Source: Bacteroidota bacterium
GTDB lineage: Bacteria; Bacteroidota; Bacteroidia; Flavobacteriales_D; Sanyastnellaceae
NCBI GenBank assembly: GCA_027622975.1
Contig: JAQBVN010000014.1
Coordinates: 1-62,503, forward strand
DNA length: 62,503 bases
Direction: 5' to 3'
A program made the translations under genes and the position numbers. A model generated the notes under the pieces. It saw only the letters and a program-made list of their open reading frames with translations, was not told the DNA's origin and ran no database searches. Of the stretch, positions 51,097 through 60,105 are shown in pieces. Within the stretch, counting starts at the first letter, position 1. Every line of letters starts with the position of its first letter.

Positions 51097-52941
51097 TCAG
51101 TGATGAACCACCAATCGTTCCGTCCAGCGCATGCCACGGTTGGTGGTGAGCGTGACAAAATAGGCTCCGGAGTGAAGTTCCTCGGCATGCACGAACAGCC
51201 GTTGGATGCCTCGCCCCAACGTTCCTTGGTGCAAAGTCTGGACAGGCTGACCCCAAGCATTGTTCAAGGTAACCGTGCATTCGATGTCCCTGGGAATGTT
51301 CAATTCCAAACATGTGATGGCTGAGGCTGGATTGGGATAGATGGAATGCCAAGGGGACGTCGCATGGGCATCGTTCAAGCCCACGACAGAACCCAGCACT
51401 CGAAATGACCACGTGCCCTCTGGGGCCGGCATGGGCCTTGTTCCTGTTTTCCCACTGTTGGCGAAGGCTTGCACGTAGTAGTAGACCTTGGTTCCTGCCG
51501 TTTGTGCTGGAATGAAAGCCGAAAAATCGGAGCCGTTGTTCCCGACAACTTCCTCGGTCATGTCCACAGAATTCCAAGGACCTGCAGGAGAGAGAGACCA
51601 ATGAACTTGGGCACTCTCGATGCCAGATCGGTGGCTGATTTCCGCGGTAACCTGGTAGTCATTCACCGTGTCTTCTGTGTCCAACAGCGGGAGATGGCTG
51701 ATGATCAAGGGATCTTCCACCCCCACAGAATGGGTGATGCAGTGGATTGCTCCACTCAGCGCGATGATGTCCTCACTCGGGGAGTCACAATCGATGCCCA
51801 CAATCTCGTATCCTGGCATGGCTTCTTCCCAGATGCGCAGGGCTGTGGTATCGTATTGCTCGTAGTAGGTTGGCAACAAAATGGTGTTGTTCACAAAGGT
51901 CGCATTGCTGTAGGTGAGATAATCCCCGTTTTGGTTGGGGTAGCCTCCGCCAGATTCGGGGGGGCTTGGGATGCGAATCACGTCAAACGGCGTGCCCCAT
52001 TTTGTGGTGAAGTTGCTCAATACATACTGCAAATTCGCTTCGATTTGAGGTCCGTCTGCCACCCCGGTGGGATACTCTGACACCAACAATGTAGACTCGT
52101 CCAACAGCTTCATATGCATGTCAATGTGATGGATGCCGTCGTAGGGCAACACATCCATTTTGACGTATGTATGAACTCCATGGTAGGCTTCAACGATTTG
52201 GTCGATTTCACCCTCGGTGTGGTCGGGAAATGTGGTCCACCACGTGTTGCCTCCCCCGTTTTCTTCCAAGATCAATTCAGATGCGAAGGCGGTGCCAAAC
52301 CCATCGGACATCCAATTTCCTCCGGTATTCATCAGGTCTCCGGGTTCTTCGATGGTGCTGTAGAGGTCGATGCCCATGTGCTGGGCCAAAACATCGGGTA
52401 TGGCATCGTCGTCTGGACGAGGTCGGTTGTACAACCAATCCACCAAAACCCGGCCGTCGTTCCATGCTGTGTACACGGTGTTGGCACCATAGTCGCGAAT
52501 CCAAATGCTGTTGGACGGTGCGTCGACAATGTCGACGTTGTCAAGCGGGACGGGTCCACCGCAGCTGTTGCCAGTGAGGTAGCTCTGTGTTTGGCCTACG
52601 TTCTCGGAAAAGATGATCACACGGCATTCGGAGACAGAGGCTGCTGTGATTTGTTTGAGGATGCATGGAAAATCTTGCCAAGTAATGGTCAGGGCTTCGA
52701 TTTCTTCCCATTCAGCGGCAGTGCGCAGGTTGGATCCCGGGGGAGGGGTGGGAATGCCCCGGCTAGGCATCTGGTCAGGTCGCGAGGCGGCACCTGCGGT
52801 CCACAACATCTGTTCCATCTCAGTCAATCCATGGGGCAGGACGATGGCGTCTGTTCCTTGTGAATGGGCCAAGAGAGCGACGAAAAGGCCGCATGTGAAG
52901 GCGATGACTCGGGGAAACATGGCTGAGAGGGTGTAGGTCAT
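51097..52941 (-). CDS. Secreted peptidylarginine/agmatine deiminase-like protein with T9SS sorting domain
   Basis: 614 residues from ATG 52941, placed 5 nt after TAGTTTTG; Met8 (MFPRVIAF) is an alternative, and both give a signal peptide ending near LLAHSQ. The PAD_porph guanidino-modifying domain spans about 60-410 with the expected catalytic residues Asp150 (IWIRDYGANT), His272-x-Asp274 (HHIDMHMK) and Cys401 (SGAIHCITHS). An Ig-like domain (about 412-525) and a T9SS type A sorting domain (YPNP... ERLVVHH) follow. The order of signal, PAD, Ig-like and CTD is that of Porphyromonas PPAD. It could citrullinate proteins or peptides, or deiminate agmatine, outside the cell; substrate unproven. 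Confidence 0.88.
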   Translation of the reverse strand: MTYTLSAMFPRVIAFTCGLFVALLAHSQGTDAIVLPHGLTEMEQMLWTAGAASRPDQMPSRGIPTPPPGSNLRTAAEWEEIEALTITWQDFPCILKQITAASVSECRVIIFSENVGQTQSYLTGNSCGGPVPLDNVDIVDAPSNSIWIRDYGANTVYTAWNDGRVLVDWLYNRPRPDDDAIPDVLAQHMGIDLYSTIEEPGDLMNTGGNWMSDGFGTAFASELILEENGGGNTWWTTFPDHTEGEIDQIVEAYHGVHTYVKMDVLPYDGIHHIDMHMKLLDESTLLVSEYPTGVADGPQIEANLQYVLSNFTTKWGTPFDVIRIPSPPESGGGYPNQNGDYLTYSNATFVNNTILLPTYYEQYDTTALRIWEEAMPGYEIVGIDCDSPSEDIIALSGAIHCITHSVGVEDPLIISHLPLLDTEDTVNDYQVTAEISHRSGIESAQVHWSLSPAGPWNSVDMTEEVVGNNGSDFSAFIPAQTAGTKVYYYVQAFANSGKTGTRPMPAPEGTWSFRVLGSVVGLNDAHATSPWHSIYPNPASAITCLELNIPRDIECTVTLNNAWGQPVQTLHQGTLGRGIQRLFVHAEELHSGAYFVTLTTNRGMRWTERLVVHH

Positions 52942-52946
52942 GTCCA

Positions 52947-52954
52947 CAAAACTA
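52947..52954 (-). promoter_or_regulatory. TAGTTTTG box 5 nt before the deiminase ATG
   Basis: TAGTTTTG, then TGGAC, then ATG on the minus strand. It is an exact TAnnTTTG match with no TTG at the -33 distance. Confidence 0.5.
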
Positions 52955-53023
52955 CACCTTCCTCCACGACGTTGCGTTGAAATATTCTTTTGCAGTATTC
53001 CCGAAAGATTAGTGATTCTAAAA

Positions 53024-53031
53024 TATTATTG
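53024..53031 (+). promoter_or_regulatory. TATTATTG box 4 nt before ATG 53036
   Basis: TATTATTG, then CGAC, then ATG. It has one mismatch to TAnnTTTG, within an AT-rich stretch (52980-53031). Confidence 0.38.
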
Positions 53032-53035
53032 CGAC

Positions 53036-53443
53036 ATGGAATTGATTGCCGTTGCAGTCTTGTTTTTCGTCGCGGGTTTCGTCCTGGGAAAATACCTAGG
53101 GCAGCAGGAACGTGGGGAAGGAGGTGAAGCGAAAGAGGACGCGCTCCAAGATGCGAGCGTCGAGCAGTTTGGTCATCTGCGTGAGCCCCTTCTTGCCTTG
53201 CACAATGTGAAGGGAACTGTTTTGGATACAGTGGCCTTGGATGCCTTGCTTCTCATGGACGAATTGATGTCTGAAGAAACCAAACGAAGCCGCCGTTCAC
53301 GGACCATCAGCGATGTGAATTCGTGGGGTTGGGCGTCGAGTGGCAAGCCGATTTTGACCCGCGAGAAAGACGAAGACGATCGACGTAGAACGCTCTACGT
53401 GGTGGGTGATTTCCAGCTGCCAGTGTGGGTCACCCAATCATGA
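53036..53443 (+). CDS. Small membrane-anchored hypothetical protein
   Basis: 135 residues. One N-terminal hydrophobic helix (about 1-20) ends in GKYLGQQ; an acidic, Gly/Glu-rich linker (about 22-45) and a cytosolic part rich in Leu, Asp and Arg follow (LDALLLMDELMSEETKRSRRSR). No family was recognised. It is isolated between the divergent deiminase gene and the convergent lipoprotein gene. The start is supported by the octamer and by the immediate membrane helix. Confidence 0.65.
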   Translation: MELIAVAVLFFVAGFVLGKYLGQQERGEGGEAKEDALQDASVEQFGHLREPLLALHNVKGTVLDTVALDALLLMDELMSEETKRSRRSRTISDVNSWGWASSGKPILTREKDEDDRRRTLYVVGDFQLPVWVTQS

Positions 53444-53493
53444 TGTGATCTCGACCCGAGCCAAGCGACCGTGTGCCTTGGAAGGTTTGGGCT

Positions 53494-54198
53494 TCAATCC
53501 AACGTGAATTGGATGGAACCACCCTCTGGACACCACACAGAATCAAGCGCCGTACTATCAGCTCCGGCGCACTGCCACACGCGGTGGTGTAGCAACCACG
53601 TTCCTCCTGTGATGAGCGCGGAAACATCATCAGATTCCGGGCTGTTGAGGGCATTCCAATCCGTTCCGCCTGTCCATCGAATGTCGCCTTGAGAGCCGGG
53701 AACGTTTCGGGGGATCCAACGGTACAAGAGGGGTTGATTGGTGCAGTGGCTGTCGTGACGGACCGTGGCCTGGACTTGGCATTGAGCCATGATGTTCAAG
53801 GTCACCTCGTTCCACGTGCCATCAGTGAGGAGATCTTCCGGATTCAACAGGACCACTTCATCGAAGCAACCTTCTTTGGAAGCTCGGACCCGAAGTGACA
53901 ACACGTTGGCCAGGGGCGTCGAAAGTTCCACCACACCCTCCTGACCTGTTGACTCTGTCGCCACTTCAGTGAAGTACCCATTGAGAATGCCATTCTCCAA
54001 CCGCTGTTCTTCCAAGGTGACGTCCACCCCAAGGGCTGGCAAACCAGGTTGGGACCACTCGAAGGCACGCACCCGAAGAAGGATGTCCTCCGGATGACGG
54101 TTGCCGCATCCGAGCAAGGCTCCCAGCCCCATGCATGCGGCGATCCACATAGGAACAAACGAAAAGGCGTGGGGTGTCTTCATGGGAGCGGTGGTCAC
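53494..54198 (-). CDS. Putative lipoprotein of unknown function
   Basis: 234 residues from GTG 54198, which overlaps the uvrD stop (GTGA); Met6 is an alternative. The signal segment ends in a lipobox (GALLGCGNR, Cys about residue 31). The mature part contains a carboxypeptidase-regulatory-like strand pattern (VVELSTPLANVLSLRVRASKEGCFDEVV) and several further Cys. It is probably anchored in the membrane facing the periplasm. Coupling to uvrD by overlap is clear; a functional link is not. Confidence 0.7.
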   Translation of the reverse strand: MTTAPMKTPHAFSFVPMWIAACMGLGALLGCGNRHPEDILLRVRAFEWSQPGLPALGVDVTLEEQRLENGILNGYFTEVATESTGQEGVVELSTPLANVLSLRVRASKEGCFDEVVLLNPEDLLTDGTWNEVTLNIMAQCQVQATVRHDSHCTNQPLLYRWIPRNVPGSQGDIRWTGGTDWNALNSPESDDVSALITGGTWLLHHRVWQCAGADSTALDSVWCPEGGSIQFTLD

Positions 54199-56570
54199 CC
54201 AATCACTTGGAGTTTGGCGAATTTCAGCAACAGCTGTTTTGAGCCTTCAGAAGGAAAAAACACGGTGGCCTTTTCATTGGGCGAGGTGCCTTCGAGGGCA
54301 ACCACTTTGCCTTTTCCAAACTTGGCATGCATCACGGTGTCTCCCACTTGAATGATGGCGGAATCTCCCGCGCCCACATTCCCCAAATCCTTCGAGCTCG
54401 GTTTGTCGGGATGCTGATGTGGCAGAGAAGGGACTGCGCCAGGCTTGCGCGCAGCTTCTTTCATGCTTGACCAATTTCCGGGCTTCGGAGGTGGGGAAGT
54501 TTTGGATTGAATTTTGGTGGTCAATCTTCCCAAGGAGCGCGGAGCGGTTCCTGCTGGCATTTGTTGAAAGGAGGCACGGGCTTGGGCAAAATCCATGGGT
54601 CCCCGTGACGTGGGGGCGGCCTGGGGACGGGTCAGACAAGTCTCGTCAATCTCATCCAAGAAGCGGCTCGGCTCGCCTTGCATCAATTGACCCCATTTGA
54701 ATCGCGTCACCGCGTGGGTAAGCGTGCAAGTCACCTCCGCCCGAGTCAGTGCCACATAAAACAAGCGCCGCTCCTCCTCCAATTCCGCACGACTCTCCAT
54801 GGCCATTTGAGAAGGGAAGAGCTGCTCCTCGAGGCCGACGATGTGAACGTGTTTGAACTCAAGTCCCTTGGCGGCGTGGACTGTCATGAGGCTCACTTTG
54901 TTGTCATCGTCGTCTTCAGCATCTGCATCCGTCAACAACGCGACATCGATGAGAAAATCGGACAGCTGTTTTGCTTCCGCGTTGATTGGGTTCTCGACAA
55001 AGGACTGCAAGGCATTCAACAATTCTTGCACGTTGTCGTAGCGCGCAACTCCCTCAGGTGTTTTGTCACTGTACAAGGCATGTGTCAATCCGGAGCGTTT
55101 GGCAATGGCCAAACCCAAAGCATGGGCATCCAACGTTTGGGCCTCCGCGCCAAACGCAGCGACCATGTCCGAAAACTCGCGCAATTTTTTCCAAGCGCTG
55201 CCCTGAAGGCTCGGCGGTGCTTTTTCAGCGCGCAGCACTTCCCACAAGCTGGCGTCTTGGTCCGCTGCCTCCTTGATCAGTTTGTCCAAGGAAGTCTTTC
55301 CAATCCCACGGGCAGGATAGTTGACGATGCGCTTGAAGCTCTCGTCGTCCTTGGGATTGATTGTCAACCGAAAATAAGCCAAGAGATCTTTGACTTCTTT
55401 GCGCTGGTAGAAGGACAAACCACCGTAGATGCGGTAGGGTATGTTCAATTTGCGAAGGCTCTCCTCGAAGACGCGCGATTGGGCATTCGTCCTATACAGA
55501 ATGGCGAAATCCTTGTAGAGACAGCCATGCGAACCCCTCAACTCAAAAATCCTGTGAGAAACAAACCGACCTTCATCGTTGTCGCTGGTCGCTCGATAGA
55601 GCCGTATGCGATCGCCTTCTGCATTGTCCGTCCAAACCTCCTTTGGGATTTGGTCTTGGTTATGGGCAATGACAGAATTCGCGGCCCGTACAATGTGGGA
55701 GGTTGAGCGGTAATTCTGCTCCAACTTGTAAAGCGCAGCATCCGGATAGTCCTTCTTGAAGTTCAAGATGTTTTGAATGTTGGCTCCGCGAAAGGCGTAA
55801 ATGCTTTGTGCATCATCTCCGACCACACAGATGTTTTCGTGCACAGCGGCGAGCTGTTTGATGATCAGATATTGAGCGAAGTTGGTGTCTTGATACTCGT
55901 CCACCAAAATGAATTGAAAGCGGTGCTGGTATTTGCTGAGGAGATCTGGAAAGTCTCTCAAGAGCACGTTCATTTTGTAGAGCAAGTCGTCAAAATCCAT
56001 GGCGCCGGCTCGAAAGCACCTCAATTCATAGTGCGCAAAGATGTCTGCGAGGAGTGGCCTTTTGGCCTGGGCATCTTCATCGCGAATCTCGGCTTGTCCG
56101 GCATAGGCAGCGGCGTCAATGAGGTTGTTCTTGGCCGCACTAATTCTCGCTTGGATGCTCGCTGGCTTGTAGACTTTGTCGTCCAGTCCCATGCCTTTGA
56201 TGATTTCTTTCAGAAGGCCGCGACTGTCCTGCGTATCATAGATCGTGAAATTTCTGGGATAATTGATTCGTTCGCATTCAATGCGCAGGATGCGTGCGAA
56301 GATGCTGTGGAAAGTGCCCATCCAGAGATTTTGCGCTTCGGACTCGCCCACCAGTTTGCCAATACGTCCTTTCATCTCCTTGGCAGCTTTGTTGGTGAAC
56401 GTCAAGGCCAAAATGGAAAACGGGTCCACGCTTTGGGTCATCAGATGCGCAATTCGGTAGGTCAACACCCGAGTTTTCCCTGAACCTGCACCGGCAATGA
56501 CCATCATTGGGCCATCCATGTGACAGGATGCTGCCCGCTGAGCGTCGTTCAAATCGTGGAGAAAATTCAC
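54195..56570 (-). CDS. uvrD: UvrD/PcrA-type DNA helicase
   Basis: 791 residues from GTG 56570 (MNFLHDLNDAQRAAS), the family start, with TACCTTCG 4 nt upstream; a TTG at 56657 opens the same frame but adds a poor tail. Walker A AGAGSGKTR (about 26-34), motif Ia TFTNKAAKEMKGRI, DEYQDTN, GDDAQSIYAFRGA, EQNYRSTS, VSLMTVHAAKGLEFKHV and LFYVALTRAE. The C-terminal tail has a Tudor-like end (GDTVMHAKFGKGKVVALEG) as in PcrA. A 3'-5' helicase in excision and mismatch repair and fork restart. Confidence 0.95.
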   Translation of the reverse strand: MNFLHDLNDAQRAASCHMDGPMMVIAGAGSGKTRVLTYRIAHLMTQSVDPFSILALTFTNKAAKEMKGRIGKLVGESEAQNLWMGTFHSIFARILRIECERINYPRNFTIYDTQDSRGLLKEIIKGMGLDDKVYKPASIQARISAAKNNLIDAAAYAGQAEIRDEDAQAKRPLLADIFAHYELRCFRAGAMDFDDLLYKMNVLLRDFPDLLSKYQHRFQFILVDEYQDTNFAQYLIIKQLAAVHENICVVGDDAQSIYAFRGANIQNILNFKKDYPDAALYKLEQNYRSTSHIVRAANSVIAHNQDQIPKEVWTDNAEGDRIRLYRATSDNDEGRFVSHRIFELRGSHGCLYKDFAILYRTNAQSRVFEESLRKLNIPYRIYGGLSFYQRKEVKDLLAYFRLTINPKDDESFKRIVNYPARGIGKTSLDKLIKEAADQDASLWEVLRAEKAPPSLQGSAWKKLREFSDMVAAFGAEAQTLDAHALGLAIAKRSGLTHALYSDKTPEGVARYDNVQELLNALQSFVENPINAEAKQLSDFLIDVALLTDADAEDDDDNKVSLMTVHAAKGLEFKHVHIVGLEEQLFPSQMAMESRAELEEERRLFYVALTRAEVTCTLTHAVTRFKWGQLMQGEPSRFLDEIDETCLTRPQAAPTSRGPMDFAQARASFQQMPAGTAPRSLGRLTTKIQSKTSPPPKPGNWSSMKEAARKPGAVPSLPHQHPDKPSSKDLGNVGAGDSAIIQVGDTVMHAKFGKGKVVALEGTSPNEKATVFFPSEGSKQLLLKFAKLQVIG

Positions 56571-56574
56571 AGTC

Positions 56575-56582
56575 CGAAGGTA
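56575..56582 (-). promoter_or_regulatory. TACCTTCG box 4 nt before uvrD GTG
   Basis: TACCTTCG, then GACT, then GTG on the minus strand. It occurs at the same 4-nt spacing even though the start is GTG, which supports that start choice. Confidence 0.5.
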
Positions 56583-56684
56583 ATGACTGGGGTTTGTTTC
56601 AGTGTGTTGATGAGGACAAGAGGGCTTTTTTTCGGGTTGGGTAGAATCCTTGAACAAGTCGCTGTAAAAAACACGGATTTCCTC

Positions 56685-56714
56685 TTGTTTTTTCGTTACA
56701 ATCGCCTACTTTTG
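56685..56714 (+). promoter_or_regulatory. Promoter of the str/S10 ribosomal operon
   Basis: TTG at 56685-56687, 19 nt, then TACTTTTG at 56707-56714, 62 nt before the rpsL ATG. It is a strong Bacteroidota-type promoter, divergent from uvrD. The leader holds CCCCC and GGGGG runs (56717-56736) that could pair. Confidence 0.85.
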
Positions 56715-56776
56715 CACCCCCTTTAGAATTTGGGGGAAGAACCTTTTGTGCCATAGAATAACGTCAAACCAAGACG

Positions 56777-57157
56777 ATGCCTACCATCCAGCAGCTCATC
56801 CGCAAGGGACGAGTCACTAAGACTCAGGCGAGTAAATCGGCCGCTTTGGACGCTTGTCCACAACGCCGTGGTGTCTGTGTTCGTGTATACACGACCACGC
56901 CCAAGAAGCCTAACTCGGCCATGCGTAAAGTCGCCCGTGTGCGTCTTACCAACGGCAATGAAGTCAACGCCTACATCGGCGGTGAAGGTCACAACCTCCA
57001 AGAGCACAGCATTGTGTTGGTCCGCGGTGGTCGTGTGAAAGACCTCCCCGGTGTCCGTTACCACATTGTACGTGGTGCTCTCGACACAGCAGGTGTGGAC
57101 GGCCGGATGCAGCGTCGTTCGAAGTATGGCACCAAGCGCCCCAAGGCCAAAAAGTAA
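56777..57157 (+). CDS. rpsL: 30S ribosomal protein S12
   Basis: 126 residues. [11 protein letters not shown] start, the streptomycin-loop [24 protein letters not shown] with Lys43-equivalent, and [31 protein letters not shown]. It is part of the decoding centre and first gene of the operon. Confidence 0.98.
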   Translation: MPTIQQLIRKGRVTKTQASKSAALDACPQRRGVCVRVYTTTPKKPNSAMRKVARVRLTNGNEVNAYIGGEGHNLQEHSIVLVRGGRVKDLPGVRYHIVRGALDTAGVDGRMQRRSKYGTKRPKAKK

Positions 57158-57166
57158 TCTGAAGCC

Positions 57167-57634
57167 ATGAGAAGAAGAGTTGCCAAGAAGCACGCCATTC
57201 TCCCCGATCCCAAATTCGGGGACGTGCAAGTGACCACGTTCGTCAACAACCTGATGCTGGACGGGAAGAAGAGCGTGGCTTTCAGCATTTTTTACAAAGC
57301 GATTGATCGGATTGCCGAGCGCACCGGTGAAGACGGTTTGGAAATGTTCAAAAAAGCATTGGAAAATGTGACTCCCGCGGTGGAAGTTCGCAGCCGTCGC
57401 GTCGGTGGTGCGACATTCCAAATTCCCACCCCCATCCGCGACAGCCGCAAGAGCAGCATGGCCATGAAGTGGCTCATCGATTACTCTCGCAAGCGCAATG
57501 AGAAGAGCATGGCCGAGCGCCTTGCAGCTGAAATCATTGCTGCATCGAAGGAGGAAGGTTCTACGTTCAAAAAGAAGGAGGACACGCACCGCATGGCGGA
57601 AGCGAACAAAGCCTTCGCTCACTTCCGTTTCTGA
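57167..57634 (+). CDS. rpsG: 30S ribosomal protein S7
   Basis: 155 residues. MRRRVAKK start, [45 protein letters not shown] and a C-terminal [14 protein letters not shown] primary 16S rRNA binder of the 30S head. It lies 9 nt after rpsL. Confidence 0.98.
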   Translation: MRRRVAKKHAILPDPKFGDVQVTTFVNNLMLDGKKSVAFSIFYKAIDRIAERTGEDGLEMFKKALENVTPAVEVRSRRVGGATFQIPTPIRDSRKSSMAMKWLIDYSRKRNEKSMAERLAAEIIAASKEEGSTFKKKEDTHRMAEANKAFAHFRF

Positions 57635-57655
57635 CATTGACCTCACACGACTGAC

Positions 57656-59755
57656 ATGGCCAAAAGAGACCTCAACTACACGCGCAACATCGGCATCATG
57701 GCCCACGTGGATGCTGGCAAGACCACGACCACGGAGCGCATTTTGTATTACACGGGCATCAGCCACAAAATCGGAGAGGTGCACGATGGTGCAGCCACGA
57801 TGGACTGGATGGAGCAAGAGCAAGAGCGCGGCATCACGATTACTTCTGCAGCGACGACATGCTTTTGGAAGTTCCAGGATAATCAGTACCGAATCAACAT
57901 CATCGACACTCCAGGCCACGTGGATTTCACGGTGGAAGTGGAGCGCTCCTTGCGCGTTCTCGATGGTGCGGTAGGATTGTTCTGCGCAGTGTCTGGGGTG
58001 GAGCCACAGTCTGAAACCAACTGGGGTCTTGCTGACAAGTATGGTGTGCCTCGCATCGGCTTTGTGAACAAGATGGACCGTTCTGGTGCGGACTTCTTCA
58101 ATGTCCTTGGGATGATCAAGGAGATGTTGGGGGCACGCCCTGTGCCTTTGCAGGTTCCTATCGGAGCAGAAGAAACATTCAAGGGAGTTGTCGATTTGAT
58201 TGACAACAAGGCTTACGTGTGGAATGAGGAAGACAAGGGCATGACTTGGGACGAGATTCCCATGCCTGAAGATCTGATTGACACCGTTGCGGAGTACCGC
58301 GAAAAACTCATCGAGGCTGCTGCTGAGCAGGACGAGAACTTGATGGAAAAGTACTTCGAAGATCCCGACAGCCTGACCAAAGAGGAAATTGTTGCGGCCA
58401 TTCGCAAGGCGACCATTGCCATGAATATTACGCCCATCTTGTGCGGTTCTGCATTCAAGAACAAAGGGGTACAAACCATGCTTGACGCAGTGATGATGTA
58501 CTTGCCCTCTCCTTATGACGTGGAGAGCATCAAGGGTCATCACCCTGACGATGAAGAAAAGGTCCTCGAGCGCAAACCAGATCCTACGGAGCCGTTTGCA
58601 GGTTTGGCATTCAAGATTGCCACAGACCCATTTGTGGGTCGTCTTTGCTTCGTGCGTGCGTACTCTGGGACATTGCCCGCTGGTTCGTATGTGAAGAACA
58701 CTCGTTCGGACAAAAAGGAGCGTATCAGCCGCATCTTCCAGATGCACTCAAACAAGCAGAATCCCATTGAGATTCTCGAGGCAGGAGATATCGGTGCTGT
58801 GGTTGGTTTCAAGGACATCCGTACGGGTGATACCCTGTGTGACGAAAACGCACCCATTGTCCTCGAAAGCATGAGCTTCCCTCAGCCTGTGATTGGCATT
58901 GCCATTGAGCCCAAGTCCCAAGCGGACATGGACAAGCTCGGTACGGCTTTGTCGAAGTTGGCGGAAGAAGATCCGACGTTCAAGGTGTCTACCGACGAGG
59001 ACAGTGGTCAAACCGTGATTTCGGGCATGGGCGAATTGCACCTCGAAGTGTTGATTGACCGTATGAAGCGTGAATTCAACGTGGAGTGCAACCAAGGTCA
59101 ACCACGTGTGGCTTACAAGGAGGCGATCTTTGGTTCTGCCGAGCACCGTGAGGTCTACAAGAAACAATCGGGTGGTCGCGGTAAATTCGCCGACATCATT
59201 GTCAAAATCGGTCCCTCACCAGAGCCTGAAAAGGAAGGTTTGGTGTTTGTGAGCTCGGTCAAGGGGGGTAACGTTCCGAAGGAATTCATTCCTTCTGTGG
59301 AGAAGGGTTTCAAAGAAGCCATGCGCAACGGTGTCCTTGCGGGATACCCCATGGATAGCATGTCTGTGGAACTCCTTGATGGAAGCTTCCACGCTGTGGA
59401 CTCCGACCAGTTGTCCTTTGAACAAGCCGCCAAGTTTGCCTACCGCGCAGCTGTGAAGCATTGTCAACCCAAGATTTTGGAGCCCCTCATGAAACTTGAG
59501 GTGGTGACGCCAGAGGAAAACATGGGTGACGTCATTGGTGACTTGAACAAGCGTCGTGCCTTGATTGAAGGCACGGGCGAGCGTTCGGGCAAAACCATTG
59601 TGAATGCCAAAGTGCCCTTGTCGGAAATGTTTGGCTATGTCACGGATCTCCGGACATTGACTTCAGGTCGCGCGACCTCGAGCATGAGCTTCAGCCACTA
59701 CGCGGAAGCCCCAAACAACATTCAAGAGAAAGTTATTGAAGACGCCAAAGGCTAA
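57656..59755 (+). CDS. fusA: Elongation factor G
   Basis: 699 residues. G1 [16 protein letters not shown]2 region [12 protein letters not shown]3 DTPGHVDF, G4 [10 protein letters not shown]; domains II to V follow at full length. It catalyses GTP-driven translocation. It sits 21 nt after rpsG and 12 nt before rpsJ, with no tuf gene between. Confidence 0.98.
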   Translation: MAKRDLNYTRNIGIMAHVDAGKTTTTERILYYTGISHKIGEVHDGAATMDWMEQEQERGITITSAATTCFWKFQDNQYRINIIDTPGHVDFTVEVERSLRVLDGAVGLFCAVSGVEPQSETNWGLADKYGVPRIGFVNKMDRSGADFFNVLGMIKEMLGARPVPLQVPIGAEETFKGVVDLIDNKAYVWNEEDKGMTWDEIPMPEDLIDTVAEYREKLIEAAAEQDENLMEKYFEDPDSLTKEEIVAAIRKATIAMNITPILCGSAFKNKGVQTMLDAVMMYLPSPYDVESIKGHHPDDEEKVLERKPDPTEPFAGLAFKIATDPFVGRLCFVRAYSGTLPAGSYVKNTRSDKKERISRIFQMHSNKQNPIEILEAGDIGAVVGFKDIRTGDTLCDENAPIVLESMSFPQPVIGIAIEPKSQADMDKLGTALSKLAEEDPTFKVSTDEDSGQTVISGMGELHLEVLIDRMKREFNVECNQGQPRVAYKEAIFGSAEHREVYKKQSGGRGKFADIIVKIGPSPEPEKEGLVFVSSVKGGNVPKEFIPSVEKGFKEAMRNGVLAGYPMDSMSVELLDGSFHAVDSDQLSFEQAAKFAYRAAVKHCQPKILEPLMKLEVVTPEENMGDVIGDLNKRRALIEGTGERSGKTIVNAKVPLSEMFGYVTDLRTLTSGRATSSMSFSHYAEAPNNIQEKVIEDAKG

Positions 59756-59767
59756 TCAGAAGAAGTC

Positions 59768-60073
59768 ATGACGCAGAAAATTCGCATCAAGCTCAAGTCC
59801 TACGATCACAACCTGGTCGACAAGTCGGCTGAGAAGATTGTCAAGACGGTGAAGGCCACCGGCGCAGTGATTAGTGGCCCTGTGCCGCTACCCACACACC
59901 AGAGGATTTACACGGTGTTGCGCTCACCTCACGTGAACAAGAAGAGCCGTGAACAATTCGAATTGAGCTCTTACAAGCGCTTGATTGACATCTACAGTTC
60001 TTCTTCAAAGACTGTGGATGCCCTCATGCGTTTGGAGTTGCCAAGCGGAGTAGAAGTAGAAATCAAAGTCTGA
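59768..60073 (+). CDS. rpsJ: 30S ribosomal protein S10
   Basis: 101 residues. [52 protein letters not shown] and [31 protein letters not shown] are standard S10. It is a 30S head protein and first gene of the S10 part. Confidence 0.98.
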   Translation: MTQKIRIKLKSYDHNLVDKSAEKIVKTVKATGAVISGPVPLPTHQRIYTVLRSPHVNKKSREQFELSSYKRLIDIYSSSSKTVDALMRLELPSGVEVEIKV

Positions 60074-60105
60074 CCGAAGCGGTCAATCTCATAAAATCAA
60101 TCACC

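Noticed and set aside
56571..56657. UvrD start at TTG 56657
   Set aside because: The added 29 residues are unlike the family, while GTG 56570 begins the conserved LNDAQ segment and has the octamer at 4 nt.
56723..58747. Long minus-strand open frame of about 670 codons opposite rpsL, rpsG and fusA
   Set aside because: It is antisense to three unmistakable genes, and its His/Arg/Val-rich composition is the shadow of their codon bias.
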